64,000 bases of DNA from Aphrocallistes beatrix (GCA_963281255.1 OY725488.1:8033524-8097523), one strand, 5' to 3'. Positions 44,788 through 59,900 are shown, counted from the stretch's first letter. Numbers and translations are program-made. Notes: a model not told the origin generated them from the sequence alone.

Positions 44788-44911
44788 ATTATTATTATTA
44801 CTATTATTACGTGTATCAATAATTATCTTCACAATTGTTTTTTTTTTCAATAATGGTGTTCATTAATTTATTATTAATGTTTAGATAAACTAATGAGCTA
44901 ACTTAGCTAAA

Positions 44912-47900
44912 ATGCCAACGTTTTGTCAGAATAGAGAGTGCAAATTCTACAATGTTTTTCCTAATGGTGGAGATGATGATTTCACATGTTGTCCCTTTTG
45001 TCAAAGTCCTGTGCTAACTGAAAAGCCTCCTCTGTTTAGAGAGACTGAGAAACCTCTCCCTGAAGTTGCTGATCCTCAACCTGTAGACCAGACCATTGAA
45101 AGAGAGGAATCATTCGTAGAAATAGAATCCTGTTCAAATGTTATAAGTAATGATTTCATTACTCCTATTTATAATTTGGGAGCTACCAGACATGAAAAAC
45201 ATCTAGAATCAAGGCATGATATCAAATTTGAAGATGTTATTGTTACATTCTCTACTGCCGTCTTAAAGAAACATTATTTACAATCAAATGGATGCATTTC
45301 TCTCAGATTCAAGTCTCAATGCATTGGCGAATTCAAGTTTGAGCAAATAGAATTCAAAGGCTTTACACAAGTAAATTACGAAGGGAATGAGCTTGTGTTA
45401 CTCGAAGAAACGATTAAGATTAACAAGAGCGTCCTTGCTGGTTTGAAACATTGTGAACAGCTCCTTATTCCCTACAAATATTACTTCTCTGATAGTGAAG
45501 AGGAGCTCTACTTGAAAAAAGGTGATTGCTACCGAAACTTAATTCTTGATTGGTTTAATTTTACTGATTTGAAAAACATTCGAAAGTTTGACATGATTGT
45601 TTTAGCAGGAGAACTTGTGAATGAAGAATCTTATTTTAAACAAATCGACACCCGTCTGAGTATTACTTTCAATATGTATGTACCTGGAGAGAAGAGATTA
45701 TTGCATCTTCCAATTAGCAACATTGAAGATGAAGTTCAAACCATTCTCTTCTCTCTCTGTAATGGATACTACAGTAAAATATCTTTATGGAAAAAGAGAA
45801 AGAACTTCCAAGTTTATGATTCAACAGAACAAATCCATGAAATATCGTCTTATCTAGTCTTTATTTGGTTGAAAAACTTGATGAACACTTCTTTACCTTT
45901 CCATTCCAAATTTTTACTATTCTTTTTAACATTTGAGGATGAGCTAATTCAACCACATTCTACTGAACTTTTCATTCTTCTATTTCAAGGAGTGAATAAC
46001 GATTTTATTCTTTCTCTTATCAATTCTCGATGTGATGCATTCTCTGATTATATATCTGAGATTAAATCACGTCCGTACTTACTCCATCATGCTATGCAGG
46101 GTATTTCTAGTAAGGATTTCTCTCAATTAGTTAAGTTTCTTCCTCTCTATCATTTCCTGTTTGATTCCAAAGAGAATTTCAGCATTGCTCAGTCTAATAA
46201 TGCATTCCTTGATAATGCTTATTGGGGTCTCCCATCTGATGTGAAATTTCAGTATTATGACGATGTAGACATATCAGTTATTAGAGATGCAATGTCCATT
46301 TTCCACACTATAGATCCTCTCCTACCTTTTTCTATTATCCTCCTCGCTCTAAGATCTGACATATTCCTAGATCTTTTACAGACCATTTCGATTCCATATC
46401 TGCCCTTTTTCAGCGTTTTACTCTATCGTGTCAAAACATGGTCATTGCAAGACTGTAAGCTCCGTGAACTTGTATTCACCACTTTTTTGGAAAAATCTGA
46501 ACAAACTCCAGGTTTAATGAATGAAGATCACATCTGTCAAGCGTGCGATGTTATTTTCAGAATGCTAGATGTTATTAAGGATAGTCCAGTCACACTTCTT
46601 GATAAACTTAATTTAGAACAAGTAAAAGGTATATTACATGCGCTAGCTAAACTCCTGTCACTTTTAAATAATTCCACATTTTTGTTATCCATCATTTTGA
46701 AACCTGGAACTCTTTTCAATACAATGGGAAAGTGTCTCCACGAAGATGTTTTACAACCAAACTATCAATTTAAATGTACACTTTTCGAAGAGATTACGAA
46801 TGTATGGAATGCCCTATGTTGCATACCATTTCCACAGGGGTACGACTGGACTTCTGAAGTTAGCAAACAATTGAGTAAACGATTATCCAAGCAGACATTG
46901 GGAATTATTATGCTTACTTTTGTTGAGATATGTAACCGCAACAACGAGGTGAATGCTAATATTTCAATTATCAGCTGTTTCTGTAATGAAATATTGGGGA
47001 TATTGAATACATCCCAAACAATTGAGAAAGATCATGAAACAGCAGTGGAGCATATTGTTCAAGTCTCAAAAAAACAGTTCTATTTAGTCGCCGATATTAT
47101 TGCAGCTATTTTAGATTCAAACTCAAGCAAACTTAATGAGAATCCAGTCAAACATATCCTTACTCTTCCTTGGTGGTCCCGTGTAGTCAAGTTTTGTAAA
47201 CCAAATGAATTTACAGAATCACATCCTGATGCAGAAAATATAATGGAATTGGTTAGGAGTACTTTATCCAATATTTCTTTACAATATCACATCCTGACAA
47301 TAAAAACAAAATTTTTAACTCTAATTCTTGATAACCAAGATAATTATTTTTCAATGTTACAATCGATGCCTGAAGGAGATCCTCATATCCTTAAACAGCT
47401 GGATAGAGTTTTCTTTAACGATTCTATACAACACCGTAAAATGCTTAGAGATACTTTCATCGAATTTCGTGCACTCATGCACGATTTAAAGAAATTGTTA
47501 GATTCCACAAACTCCCAGATTCGTTCTCAAGAACTCTTGCAGTTTTTAGATTTTGATTTTGAGAACTCTTCAATCTCTACTCTCTCTCGTATCTCTGAAG
47601 ATGAGAAGATATGTATAATGCCTGATTGGGAACATTCAGAAATTATAAATGATTCTATGTTTAATTTAATGCTCAGAACATTGCAAGATCTTCTCAAATC
47701 TCAGTATTTTCTGTCTACATATAAGCAGAAGGTAGAAGAATTGAAAGAATTCGAAAAGAGTCTGAAAGAATTGCATTTACTTTACATTGGAGCGTTTGAT
47801 GCTATTCGAAACACAATAAAAGATCTTTTTGATATGAAAATTCTCATTTCAACAGTATACACACACTTTTACAATGACACTACTCTAGATTCGGATTTAT

Positions 47901-50900
47901 TTGATAGAGAAATAGACCATCTCGTGTCTGCTATTGAAATCTTTGATCAAAAACCTTGTTCTAATAAAGAAAATAAATCGGAGTCTGTGAGAAGGGTGAA
48001 GCTTTGTTTTAAACTTAAGCAACGGCAGAAGTTAACTGAAACTATTATTCAAGTGAAAAATCAGTTTTGCCTGAAAGGAAATTTTAGTGAAATTGACATT
48101 TTAAGGACATTAAACGACCATGAAATGGAATTACAATCAATCACAGAAGAAATGTTCAATATTTCAGACAAAATATTCCAGTTTAATGAATTAGATCAGG
48201 AAATACTTGATAGCTTGTTAATTTGTGTGGACCTTTTCCTATGGACAAGCAGTATAATACAAACTCCAGCTGATCTAGATAACCTCAGAGAATTGGCACT
48301 AAATTCGATCGATAGTTCTCCATTTGAAGTAAATCGTATCTCTTCCTTCTACACTCTCTGCAAGCTATTCAGCCCATTTATCTATGAACTTAACGAAGAA
48401 ATTGACCAAGAAAGTTTCCTGAACAGATTATCTAAGGTCCATCATAATATTAAATCACGTGAAGATATTCAAAATAAACTATTAGAAATTTGTAGAGACT
48501 GCGCATCAGAGGCAAATATTAAATTCTGGAAAACTCTCGAATTGCAGCACACTTCAATCGGAGGTAACACACTTTCTAAACTCAAACAAATAATGTCAGA
48601 TGGCAAGTTTATACTGAATGTTAAAAAATCATCCTGCAGTGTTGAAGATATTATCTCTGTACAAATTACTCAACATTACGAAGTAAAAACCTACTCTCTA
48701 AATGAACTGAAGGAGATGCAGAGTGAAACTGTTCTGATTTCTCCCGAAATGCACAAAAATTCAGTCGGTGCGAGGTTCCAACATCTGTTGAAACTCATTC
48801 TTAGTCTTTCTGAAATCGTTCTGAAGTTCCATAAATCTGGAAATGTGCTGTTTGGAAACAAAATTCTAGTTTACTCTTGTGATTCAACTGATATTATGTC
48901 AGAAGATATTACTTTCTTGGAAGAAGAGTACAAATTTTGGATTAACAAGCTTGAACAAGCACGTGAAAATTCTTATTATCTAAATTTTTTTACTTCTTCG
49001 CAGATTCTAACAATTCAGATAGAATTAGAGAGATTAGGGAGATTTCCTTCTCAACTCATGGAAAAGCAAGCTTTTTATTTGTTAACCTTCTTATCAGAAT
49101 TTTTAAGCGAGGAAGAAGTTCGTGGGGCATTCAACAGAGTCGATAGAGGATCATCCTCATCTGTCTGCAGTTCGATTAGTAGCATAGGTTCAGTTACGTC
49201 CGATGAAATGGAATCATCTGCTAGGGTAGAACCTATATTGTCCAGCTTAGAAACTTCTTATTTTGCGCCAAAAACTGAACCTGCCATTGATAATCGATTT
49301 GACTTTCAACATGATCTAAATTTGATACCTTCTCCCCAGACTGAAGATGGATTAGATGAAAGTCCTGCAGTCCATATTTCTAAATCAGAACTTAAGGAAA
49401 TGTATCAAAATCGAACAGAATATATTTCACTCACTAAATTAGAAAATTTTTTGACAATTTTAAGTTCAAAAAGAGATCAAAAGAAACAGATATTTTCCTT
49501 AACATCAGGTGAACCCAATCTTATATTTGTTACCAGTCATCTCATGATGGATTCCATCTTATCTCTCTATTACCCTTCTAAACAACTCCCATATCCCCAC
49601 GAAGTTCTCATCTGTTCTGAAAAGACTACTCTAGAGGAAATAGAAATATTCTGGAGAAGATCTCTCAACAATGCTTCTAATGCTTTTATTTTCTGTTTAG
49701 CTTCAATTGAGAAGTTGAACTATGATGTTGCAGTGAAGAGTGTATCTTCTCTTAAAGGTTTTCTCAACTCTGCAAGTTCTAACGAATCAGAATTTCGATT
49801 AGTGTTGATATGCTCTGAAGAGCACAAACATTCTAGTTACATGGCATCAGCTCTTGTCAGATATGAACGGATCTTAACAGAAAAACAGAGCTTAGAAAGT
49901 CTCAAATCCTTTGTTTTTGAGAGCATTTCTGCTTCCACAGATTATTCATCAAGTAAAACTAAACATTTCCCAATGAAATCAGCTTCAACTGTCGATCCAG
50001 ATGGATGTTATCTAAGAATTATGTTATCTCACACATCTGGCAATGGGAAATCTCTTGCAATAAAGCGACTTGTTGAAAATTTAAGAAAGAAATCAAAATT
50101 TGGGGAAAGTATTTGTACGATCGTATCTCTCTATGAGAGTAAAGGTTGTGAAGATAAAGCTACTAACAAACTCCTCGCTTCACCAGTATCAGCAGGTGAA
50201 TACGGACGAATTTATCATTTTGATATTATTTGTTCATCAGATAAACAGCTTCTCTCATTTCTATTCAAGTTGCTCATTATGAGGACAATTTGTGACAGTT
50301 CAGGTCGTATTTATCGCTGTAGCAAGAATAACTACTATGTCATTGAAGCTAACATGTCTACACTCACTCCAGAACTGATGCATTTCTTTGATTTATTTCC
50401 TGTTTGGAAGTGTTTGGGACCAAATGAAGTGTTAAGATCTGAAAGAGGAAACATACAACCAACAATAGACCAAATAACTCGTAGCGATGCTGGTGAATTT
50501 AAATCTGAAGCATTCCGAAGGGTTTTTGAATATCTAGCGAAGTTAGAGTCTCGAGCGAACATGGATAAATACATATACACGAATGATCCAAATCATAAAT
50601 GCGAAAATCGATTAGATATTCTACTGAAATACTATGGTCAAGATAAGCCATCTTGGAGTGAAGTAAAACATTTCATTTCATTTTTTAACAAACAGCTGAT
50701 TGCTTGCGAAAATAATATTTATTGTCAATCTTTCAAAGTAGATGAGGATTGGAGTGGATTTAAGAAGTTTTTAGTGGAATGTATGGTTCTGATGTCAAAA
50801 GATTTCACAACTCCCTCACTCAGGAATTCATTACAGTCTCCGCCTCCAGATGCAGTTGCTGGATATGGCATAGACAAAAATAGGAAGTGGGGGCAGAAAA

Positions 50901-53900
50901 ACTATCCTAACATTTTCATAAATGAAGACCTTCAATCAATGACTTTCTTTGGAATATCAATCTCTAAAAATCTAAATAAACTAGATAACTTTGACTCCAA
51001 CCAAATAATTGCGAAGAAAGTTATTCCTAAACAGCTATACAATCTACTCAAGAAGAATAAAGTTGATTTAGAAGAAGATTTTCACAATTGGGATCGCCAT
51101 AAGATGCTTTCAATATTAGTGAATGTACTGGGTGTTCCATCTAATTCCTCAGATGCTCCTCCTGATCCAGATCCTAATTATGTACTGACTGTTGACAATG
51201 TTAAGAAAATACTGGCCATTCATATGCGCTTTCGTTCTAACATTCCTGTTATCTTAATGGGAGACACTGGATGTGGTAAAACGCGGTTAATTCAATTTAT
51301 GTGTAAACTTCAAGCGAGGAATCCTGATCTACACAACTTAGTTATTCTCAAGGTACATGGTGAAGTCACAGAAAATGATATCAAAGACTCTTACAGAAAA
51401 GCAAGAGAATTAGCTGAACAGAATTTATCAAACAATATCGATACCATTCTTTTCTTTGACGAAGCAAACACAAGCTACTCGATTGGATTGATAAAAGAGA
51501 TTCTTTGTGACAGAAGAGTTGATGGAGTGTCCATTCCAAATCGTCTACGACTACAGTTCGTAGTGGCTTGCAATCCTTATCAGAGACACTCAGACAAGAT
51601 GTTAACCAAGCTCACTTCTGCTGGTCTCGGAATGCTAGCTTCCAATGATCAGGTGAGAGAACACTTCATAGATATCCCTCTGAGGGAGCTGGTATACAGG
51701 GTGCTTCCTCTCCCCAACAGCCTTCTGCCTCTGGTGTGGGATTTTGGAAACCTCACTCCTGAAATTGAAAAATCTTACATCTACAACATTGTTGTTACCA
51801 ATCTGAAACATTATACTTCTAAACAGCTAGTATCATATAGTCGAGTTATTTCAGACACGTTATATCACTCCCAAATGTATATGAGAGAGAGGAGAGATGA
51901 ATGTTCCTTCGTTAGTTTGCGAGATGTTGAGAGAACTGTTCGTGTTATGTTGTGGTTCTACCAATGGCTGCCAAATCTTCAGATCTCTAATATGACACTT
52001 GACCTAATAACGTACAGTCTCATCTTAGCTTTAGCTGTGTGCTATCGAGCTAAATTGAGAGAGAGGAAGGAATTCGATGAATATGTCATATCTAATGTTG
52101 CACATCTTCGAAATCGGATAGCTGAGATTTCTCTAATAACTAGAGAGATAGAAAAGTTTCAAGATGTTGTAGTCAGCATGATGAATATTGGAGAACACAT
52201 TGCTATAAATAGAGCACTGAAGGAGAACTTATTCATGATGTTCGTGTGCATTCAGTTGAAAATTCCTTTGTTCATCATTGGTAAACCTGGAACTTCCAAG
52301 TCATTAGCCAAGTATATCATCAGTCATTCGATGAATGGTGATCTCACCATTCACGGGAAGAAGGTTGCTGGTATTCAGTTCACACAATGTTACATACAAT
52401 CTTACCAATGCAGTCAGCTGACTACTTCAGAAGAGATCAGATCTCTATTCAGGAAGTGTGAGACTATTCGAGCTGGGAATGATCCTTCTTGTGTGGCATG
52501 TGTCGTGTTAGATGAAGTGGGACTAGCAGAAGATTCCCCAAACTTACCTCTGAAGATCCTGCACTCCCTCCTTGAAGATGGAATGGATTCAGAGGGTCAG
52601 GGGCCAGGTGTCGCCTTTATCGGTCTTTCAAACTGGGCGCTCGATCCCGCCAAGATGAATCGGGGCATCATGCTGCATCTGGAAGATCCAACTGCTGAAG
52701 AATTAGTTAACACTGCACACTCCATTATCAAACCTTGTGGAGAGAAACACGACAGTTATTCACAGACACTCAGTCCTTACATTAAGAGTTTGGCTGAAGG
52801 ATATTTGAAATTAGTAGAAATGCCATTATTGAAGAAAAGAGATTCAAAAGATTATTTTGGACTCCGTGATTTCTATCATCTCATTAAGATGTTATATTTA
52901 CTCTCTAAAAAGTTTAATGTACTTAGCAAACAGATGGTAGTTTATGCGATTAAGAAAAATTTCAGTGGAATTCCTGATATCAATGCAGTTGTGATATTCA
53001 ATCAATACCTGAATATTCCAGATTCTGAAGATGACATTGGACCTTTATCTGATCCTCTATCCTTAATAACTTCTTCTTTGGAGTCCACATCTCATGAAGA
53101 TCCATACTTGAGATCTAGGTACCTTCTCCTCTTGACAGATGGTTACGTAGCACTGGACATCTTGTTTAACTCGCATATTCTGAATGAAGACACTAAAGTG
53201 ATGTTTGGGAGCAGCTTTCCTCTTGACCAGGAGTACTTCAGCATATGTCACAATCTGAACAGGATCAAGATATTCATGGAGACAGGGAAGACAGTGGTTC
53301 TGACAAATCTATCCAATGTCTATGAAAGCCTTTACGAGATGCTTAACCAGTTTTACGTGGAATTGTTCGGGAGGAGTTGGGTGGATATCGGGATTGGATC
53401 TCGTCGCATTAAGTGTGCAGTGCACCCTGACTTTCGACTGATAGTGATCGCTGACAAAAGCACAGTTTTCGAGAAGTTCCCTCCTCCTTTAATCAACAGA
53501 CTGGAAAAGCATATCTTGACCATTTCTACCATAATTGAGGACGATGTAGTGATGACTAATATCGTTTCCAAACTAACGGAATGGCTCCGACGTTTCAATA
53601 CAATTCACATTAATGTACAGAATGACACACTTCCTTTTATGGTCTACTCTACAATTAATAAGTTAGGGTTGAAAGGAAGAGAGTTGGAATGGGAGGAACA
53701 TATTTTGAAAGTTGCAAAATTTGAACTCCTGAAGATAGTCACTCCCAGTTCTATTCTTCGATTATCAAAGTCAGATTTAGCTAGTGAAGCAACTGATATT
53801 TATCAGAATTACTGTAAGATTAGACTTTATAGTCTAATTGATTATTTGGAAGAGTTACCAAATTTCAGAAAGTACTTCATTGAACAATGTCAAAACGTTA

Positions 53901-56900
53901 CTCTCCGATTCGAAAACAAATCATGTGAGAATTATTGCAATTCCGTTTTTCATTCGAAATTTGACTCCAAAGCATGTAAAGATATTCCATTTCTATCGTT
54001 TGTTACGACTCACTCAATCCTCTTGACTGAAACTGACATCTCTGAAATAGCCAACAATCTAACCGCACATTTTGAAATGAAACCCAATATCTCCCTCATA
54101 AATCTGTCTCAGTTCAGAGCAGAAGAAGAGTTTATCTTTTCCATCAACAAGAATATCTCAATTAAGTTGAAAGAGAATGAGAAGAAGATAATCATAATTC
54201 AGTGTGAAGAAAATAGTAAAAATTCACACCTTATTTCTTGTGCTAAATATAGAGTAGTTGAAATTATTAATGAAAATAATTCTCGTTTAAATTCGAACTT
54301 TTATTTTATCTTGATCATCAAACTGGTACTGACAGAACCTGGTTCTGGTTGTTCTAGTTTCTGTGGTGAGCCTTGGGACAGTGTGTATATTGATGAACTC
54401 AGAAAATCTTTTCGCTATTTACTCCCTCCATTTGATCAAATCACTCAACTCTCTGTTGCTCAAATATTCGACTATCACTACCAAGATATACCGGTTTGTT
54501 CCTATTACAATGTTATCAATTTTCAGTAGTTGACTGCATCAGCCCTTTTCCGAGTTAGGGTGTAAGCGCGTTTGGGGCCCCCAAAATCTCTAGAGATATA
54601 TATGGCCAAGTGGGACCTAAAACACTAGCACTTTGGCCTCCTAGTCTCTAAAACGCTAGCCTTTTGGGTTAGTAGCGCTTTGAGGCGCCTCACTTTTGAC
54701 CCTAAATCTCTAGCAATTTAGGGATCTCCACTTTTTCCATGGGGAGACTTATCGTTTTGGTCTAAAACTCCAAGTACAATTATATCTGATGCAAAGGCAT
54801 CATGACCCTGTTGATGTTGATCAGGATGTACAATGTACCTTAACTTAACATCGAGTAAAATGGATCGATCTTGAAAATTTCAAAAAATGGCTTATTTTGG
54901 ACAAGGAACTTAAACCTTTCTATTCTCAACATAAACCCCAAAAGCCCCCCCGGGAGGCTAGAAACCAGGGTTGCCGTGGGAATGGGAATGACTTTAAGCC
55001 TATTAGTATTCCCACGTGTGGGTTTCTGTGGGTCTCTGTGGGTTTCTGTCGGTTTTCCTGTGGGTTTCTGTGACTTATCCTGTGGGTTTCCAGTGGGTTT
55101 TGTGTGGGTTTCTGTTGGGTTTTCTGTGTGTATTCCCATATGGGATGGGAATAGGAATGACTTTAAGCCTATGGGTATTCCCACAGAAATCCTGTGGGAA
55201 TGGGTATTGAAATTCGATTCCCAAGGCAACCCTGCTAGAAACTATCTTCCAACGGTTGACATGGGTTTTTTAGGGGTGTATATTTCGAATTCTTTTTATT
55301 ATGGATCTAACTTTCTTTCTCCAGTTCTGAATTCCTGATCCACCCTAGATGAATGACGTTTTTTAGTAGTGAATCATAAAACAATCACTCTTTGATAGAA
55401 TGCAGGGCGACTCTGCGGACACGCAGTGTCTGCAAGCCGTGCAGCGCAAGCAAGCGAAGCACGCTTGTTTAATATAACAATGAACTCAAGATATGCCAAC
55501 AATTATTGTAATATATGTATCAGTGCTCGACAAATCTGGTGGTTTGGTGGCGATGGCCACCAAAATGTAGCGATAAACCGCAAAATTCCTTGTGTGGTGG
55601 TTAACTAAGCCACCAGAAAAAGTAAAATGGTGGTTAAGATAGCCATGCTCTCCAGCTCTGATTTATATGCTAAAACACTAAACAATAACATTGTTGTATG
55701 TGTCTAACTATTTACAATTTCTGAATATATCTAGTTACTAACTACTAAATGCTGAAAATGACTAACTACCAACTGAATAATTATAACTACTGAATACGTC
55801 AATTATTGATAAGATGGACAATTATACATACTTAGGGTTTCCTTGGATCTAATTAAGGATTTATTCTACACTATTATTTATGATAGAAATGAACCATCTC
55901 AGGGTCAAGAATGTAGAAATCAATTTATCTCCAGCATAAAAACAAAAGCACTGAACTTCTCCCTTCTCGGCTGCTCAATTTAATCGGCATTGGAGAGGGT
56001 AATTATTAATTAGACGTCCGAAGATATGCAAAGAGAACCAACCCTTAATTAGATCCGAGTCCGATCATCTATCCTATCAATAGTTGACATATTCAGTAGC
56101 TACTAGATACGTACTTATATATTGAGTTGGTAGTTAGTCATTTTCAGCATTTAGTAATTAGACGTATTCAGTTGTCAGGTTTAGGAGCACCAACATTGAG
56201 AATATAATTCTCGACTACCAGTATAATGTCATTTAGCTATTAGATCTATGAAATTAATCGGATTAATATTAAGAGTGTATTGTAGACATGTTGCATAATG
56301 CCTTGATAACAATAATGTCATCTTGGATGAGAATTTAGTCCTTAATTACTGTTCAGATTAACATAAAACTAACTGTCTTATAAAATACATTTCATCCATC
56401 AGTACGGTTTGTCACCTTTCTCGGCGAGGTATGAAAATTTTGTTTCAGAAACCAGTGATCTCTTCCCAATCTAAAATAGGATATTTATCGGATATTTATA
56501 AAAAAAATTATTTTTAGCTTTTATCATCACTTCAATCAATTCTGGACAAACAAACAAACTTATTATATGTTTATCCTGCGCATAGTATACTAGTCAAATC
56601 GACTTTTAATCGTACAAATTATAATATAATGTGACTAAAGTTTTAGTCTTATTCTTTTTAACGATTTAATTTTTACATATAGATTCAGACATCAATCCCT
56701 AGCCATGGGACGAAGTACTACTTTCAACGGCAGAGATTACTCCGTTGCGTGCAGAAAGCTGTCTCCAGATTATATGACCCTTCTGAGAGTACTAATGACG
56801 GAATTGCGCAGAGGATTAATAGGCTTGCTCAATTTCTGTCTCATAAAGGTAACAATGTAAATGAACATCAAAAGTATGATTTAACTTTTCTAAATTTGAA

Positions 56901-59900
56901 CCCTAGGGCTTGGTCGCTTTGCAACGGGAATTTAGTCACAAAGGCCGCACTACGTTTCGCTCATACAACTTTGGGGCACTGTAGTATTGAATCATTCTGG
57001 CCACTCTCAATGACTAATAAAACATTAAGATATTGCAAAAATCCAACTGAATTTTGCAGAAACTTACAAATTTGATACATTTTTCAAATTTATATATCGG
57101 TAGCACTTAAATGTTGAAATTTTTGTTTTAAAAATTATCGATAGTAATATCTTACGCGTATATATTAAAATGCTAGGATTTTTTTATTTATTTGTTGGTG
57201 TGTTTGTCCGAATTGATTGAAGAATTGGCAAGTCGTAGAGATACGAAAATTGGCACGTAGGTGTCAAATGATATGACTACGATTAAGTTCTAAGATCTAA
57301 GCGAAATTTTCACACCTCTGCAAAAAAAATGGAAAACAATTTTTCGCACCTTTTGTATACAAAATAAATGACTACACGATCACCATAGAAATTGGATGGT
57401 TCAAGTACGACACTAGAATAGATCGTCATTATTATTAATAATTCAAAGCCACAACTTATGTTTGATATCTTAAATGTATTATAGTGTATGACAATAAAAA
57501 AGATTATGTGCATATTTTCACACCTTTATATATATATTTTCACACCTTTTGATGAATTTTGAAAATAATGCTAGAGACTAGCTTCCATTGGTTGGCATGG
57601 GGTTTTCAGTGGTGTAGATTTCGAATATCATATTTTCAGATCTATATGATAAATTATTTGTTTACTTTTGTTGACATTAGATACATAAAGTAAACAAATC
57701 TCAAAAATATGCTAGAAACTTGCTTTCAACGATTGACATGTAGTTTTCAGGGGTGTAGTAGATTTCGAATATCACATTTTCGAGTAAATTGGATGATCAA
57801 TTTGTTGACCTTTGTTTACAATAGATACATAAAGTAAACAAATTACAAAAATGGGCTAGAAACTAGCTTCCAACGGTTGCCATGAGATTTTTAGTGCTGT
57901 AGATTTCGAATATTATATTTTCGGATCCATATGAGAATTTATTTGTCGGCCTTTGTTTACAATATTTATATAAAAAAAGAAGTTCCAAAATATGCTAGAT
58001 TGAGTAACTCCAGGCGCCTGCAGGGCGACTCTGCGGACACTGTGTGTCCGCGTGCCGCGCAGCGCAAGCAAGCGAAGCGTGCTTGTTATATATTAAAACG
58101 CTAGAATTTTGTTTGTTTGTTTGTCCGAATTGATTGAAGAATTGGCAAGTCGTAGAGATACGAAAATTGGCATGTAGGTGCCAAATGATGAATCTACGAT
58201 AAAGTTCGAAAATCTAAGCAAAATTTTCACACCTCTGCAAAAAAATGGAAAAAAAATTTCACACTTTTTCTATACAAAATATATGACTCACTATCACAAT
58301 GGAAACCATTGTACGACACTACATATATATCGTCATTGTTATTAATAATTCATAGCCACAACTTATGTTTGATATCTTCGTATTATAGTGTATGGCAATA
58401 AAAAAAGATTATGTGCATATTTTCACACCATTTGACGAATTTTGAAAAATATGCTAGATACTAGCTTCCAACGGGTGACATGGGATTTTTAGGGGTGTAG
58501 ATTTCGAATATCATATTTGATCTATATGATAAATTATTTGTTTACTTTTGTTTACAATAGATACATAAAGTAAACAAATCTCAAAAATATGCTAGAGACT
58601 AACTTTCAACGGTTGACATGGGGTTTTCAGGGGTGTAGATTTCGAATATCATATTTTCGAAGCTATATGCGACATTATTTGTTAACTTTTGTTTACAATA
58701 TTTATATAAAGTAAACAAATTCCACAAATAAGCTAGATTGCGTAACTCTAGGCGCCCATAGGGAGACTCTGTGGACACAAAGTGTCCACAAGCCGCGGAG
58801 CGCAAGCAAGTAAGCAAAGTGCGCTTGTATTTATTATTATTTACTTATTAACACTCTGGTGCAGGGCTGTATCAACTCATTTTGAGTTGGTAAAAAAACT
58901 CATTTTATAGGCACCAACTCATTCAACTCATTCATTTGGATGTAACCAACTCATTCAACTCATTCAATTCATCCAGCTTTATGTAACCAACTCATTCAAT
59001 TCATTCAATTCATTCAACTCATTCAATTCATTCAATTCATTCAATTCATTCAACTCATTCAATTCATTCAACTCAATCAACTCATTCAACTCATTCATTT
59101 ACAAATAATCTTCATTGCTAAGGCAATGCTTATGGTTGATTAATAAGTAAATAATAACGTAAGATGAGTTGGTTGGAACCAACTCATTTCTAAAATGAGT
59201 TGGTTGAACCAACTCATTTTGAATGAGTTGGTTCAATCAACTCATTTTGAATGAGTTGGTACAATCAACTCATTTTGAATGAGTTGGTTCAATCAACTCA
59301 TTTTGAATGAGTTGGTTCAATCAACTCATTTTGAATGAGTTGGTGCAATCAACTCATTTTGAATGGGTTGGTTCAATCAACTCATTTTGAATGAGTTGGT
59401 GCAATCAACTCATTTTGAATGAGTTGGTTGGAACCAACTCATTTCAGTGAGCTATCAACTCATTCAACTCATTCATTTGACCACTACCAACTCATTCAAC
59501 TCATTCAGAAAAATGAGTTGATTTTGCCAACTCAAAATGAGTTGATACAGCCCTGCGAGTCTGGTGAGAGCACTACATTAGTTCGATTTTAGATTTGACA
59601 GTAGTCTGAATAGGCTACGAAGTTTCTGTTTAACGAGTTTTCCTTTGGAAAAATCTCCGATGATTAAATTCAACCAAATTTCAATGAATTATCTTATTTG
59701 TGTCCTATTATTCCTATAAATGTCAATTTTATTGAGGTGTGCATTCAATATCGAACTAATGACAACCTTTGGAAATTGTCCAACTGGATGCACCCTTAAT
59801 CTAGTAGATGAACTTTATGCAAATTTAACACCGATATATCGAAATGGCAAAAAATGAAAAAAAATCGAAAATATCGGGAAATATCGATATATAACCGATA

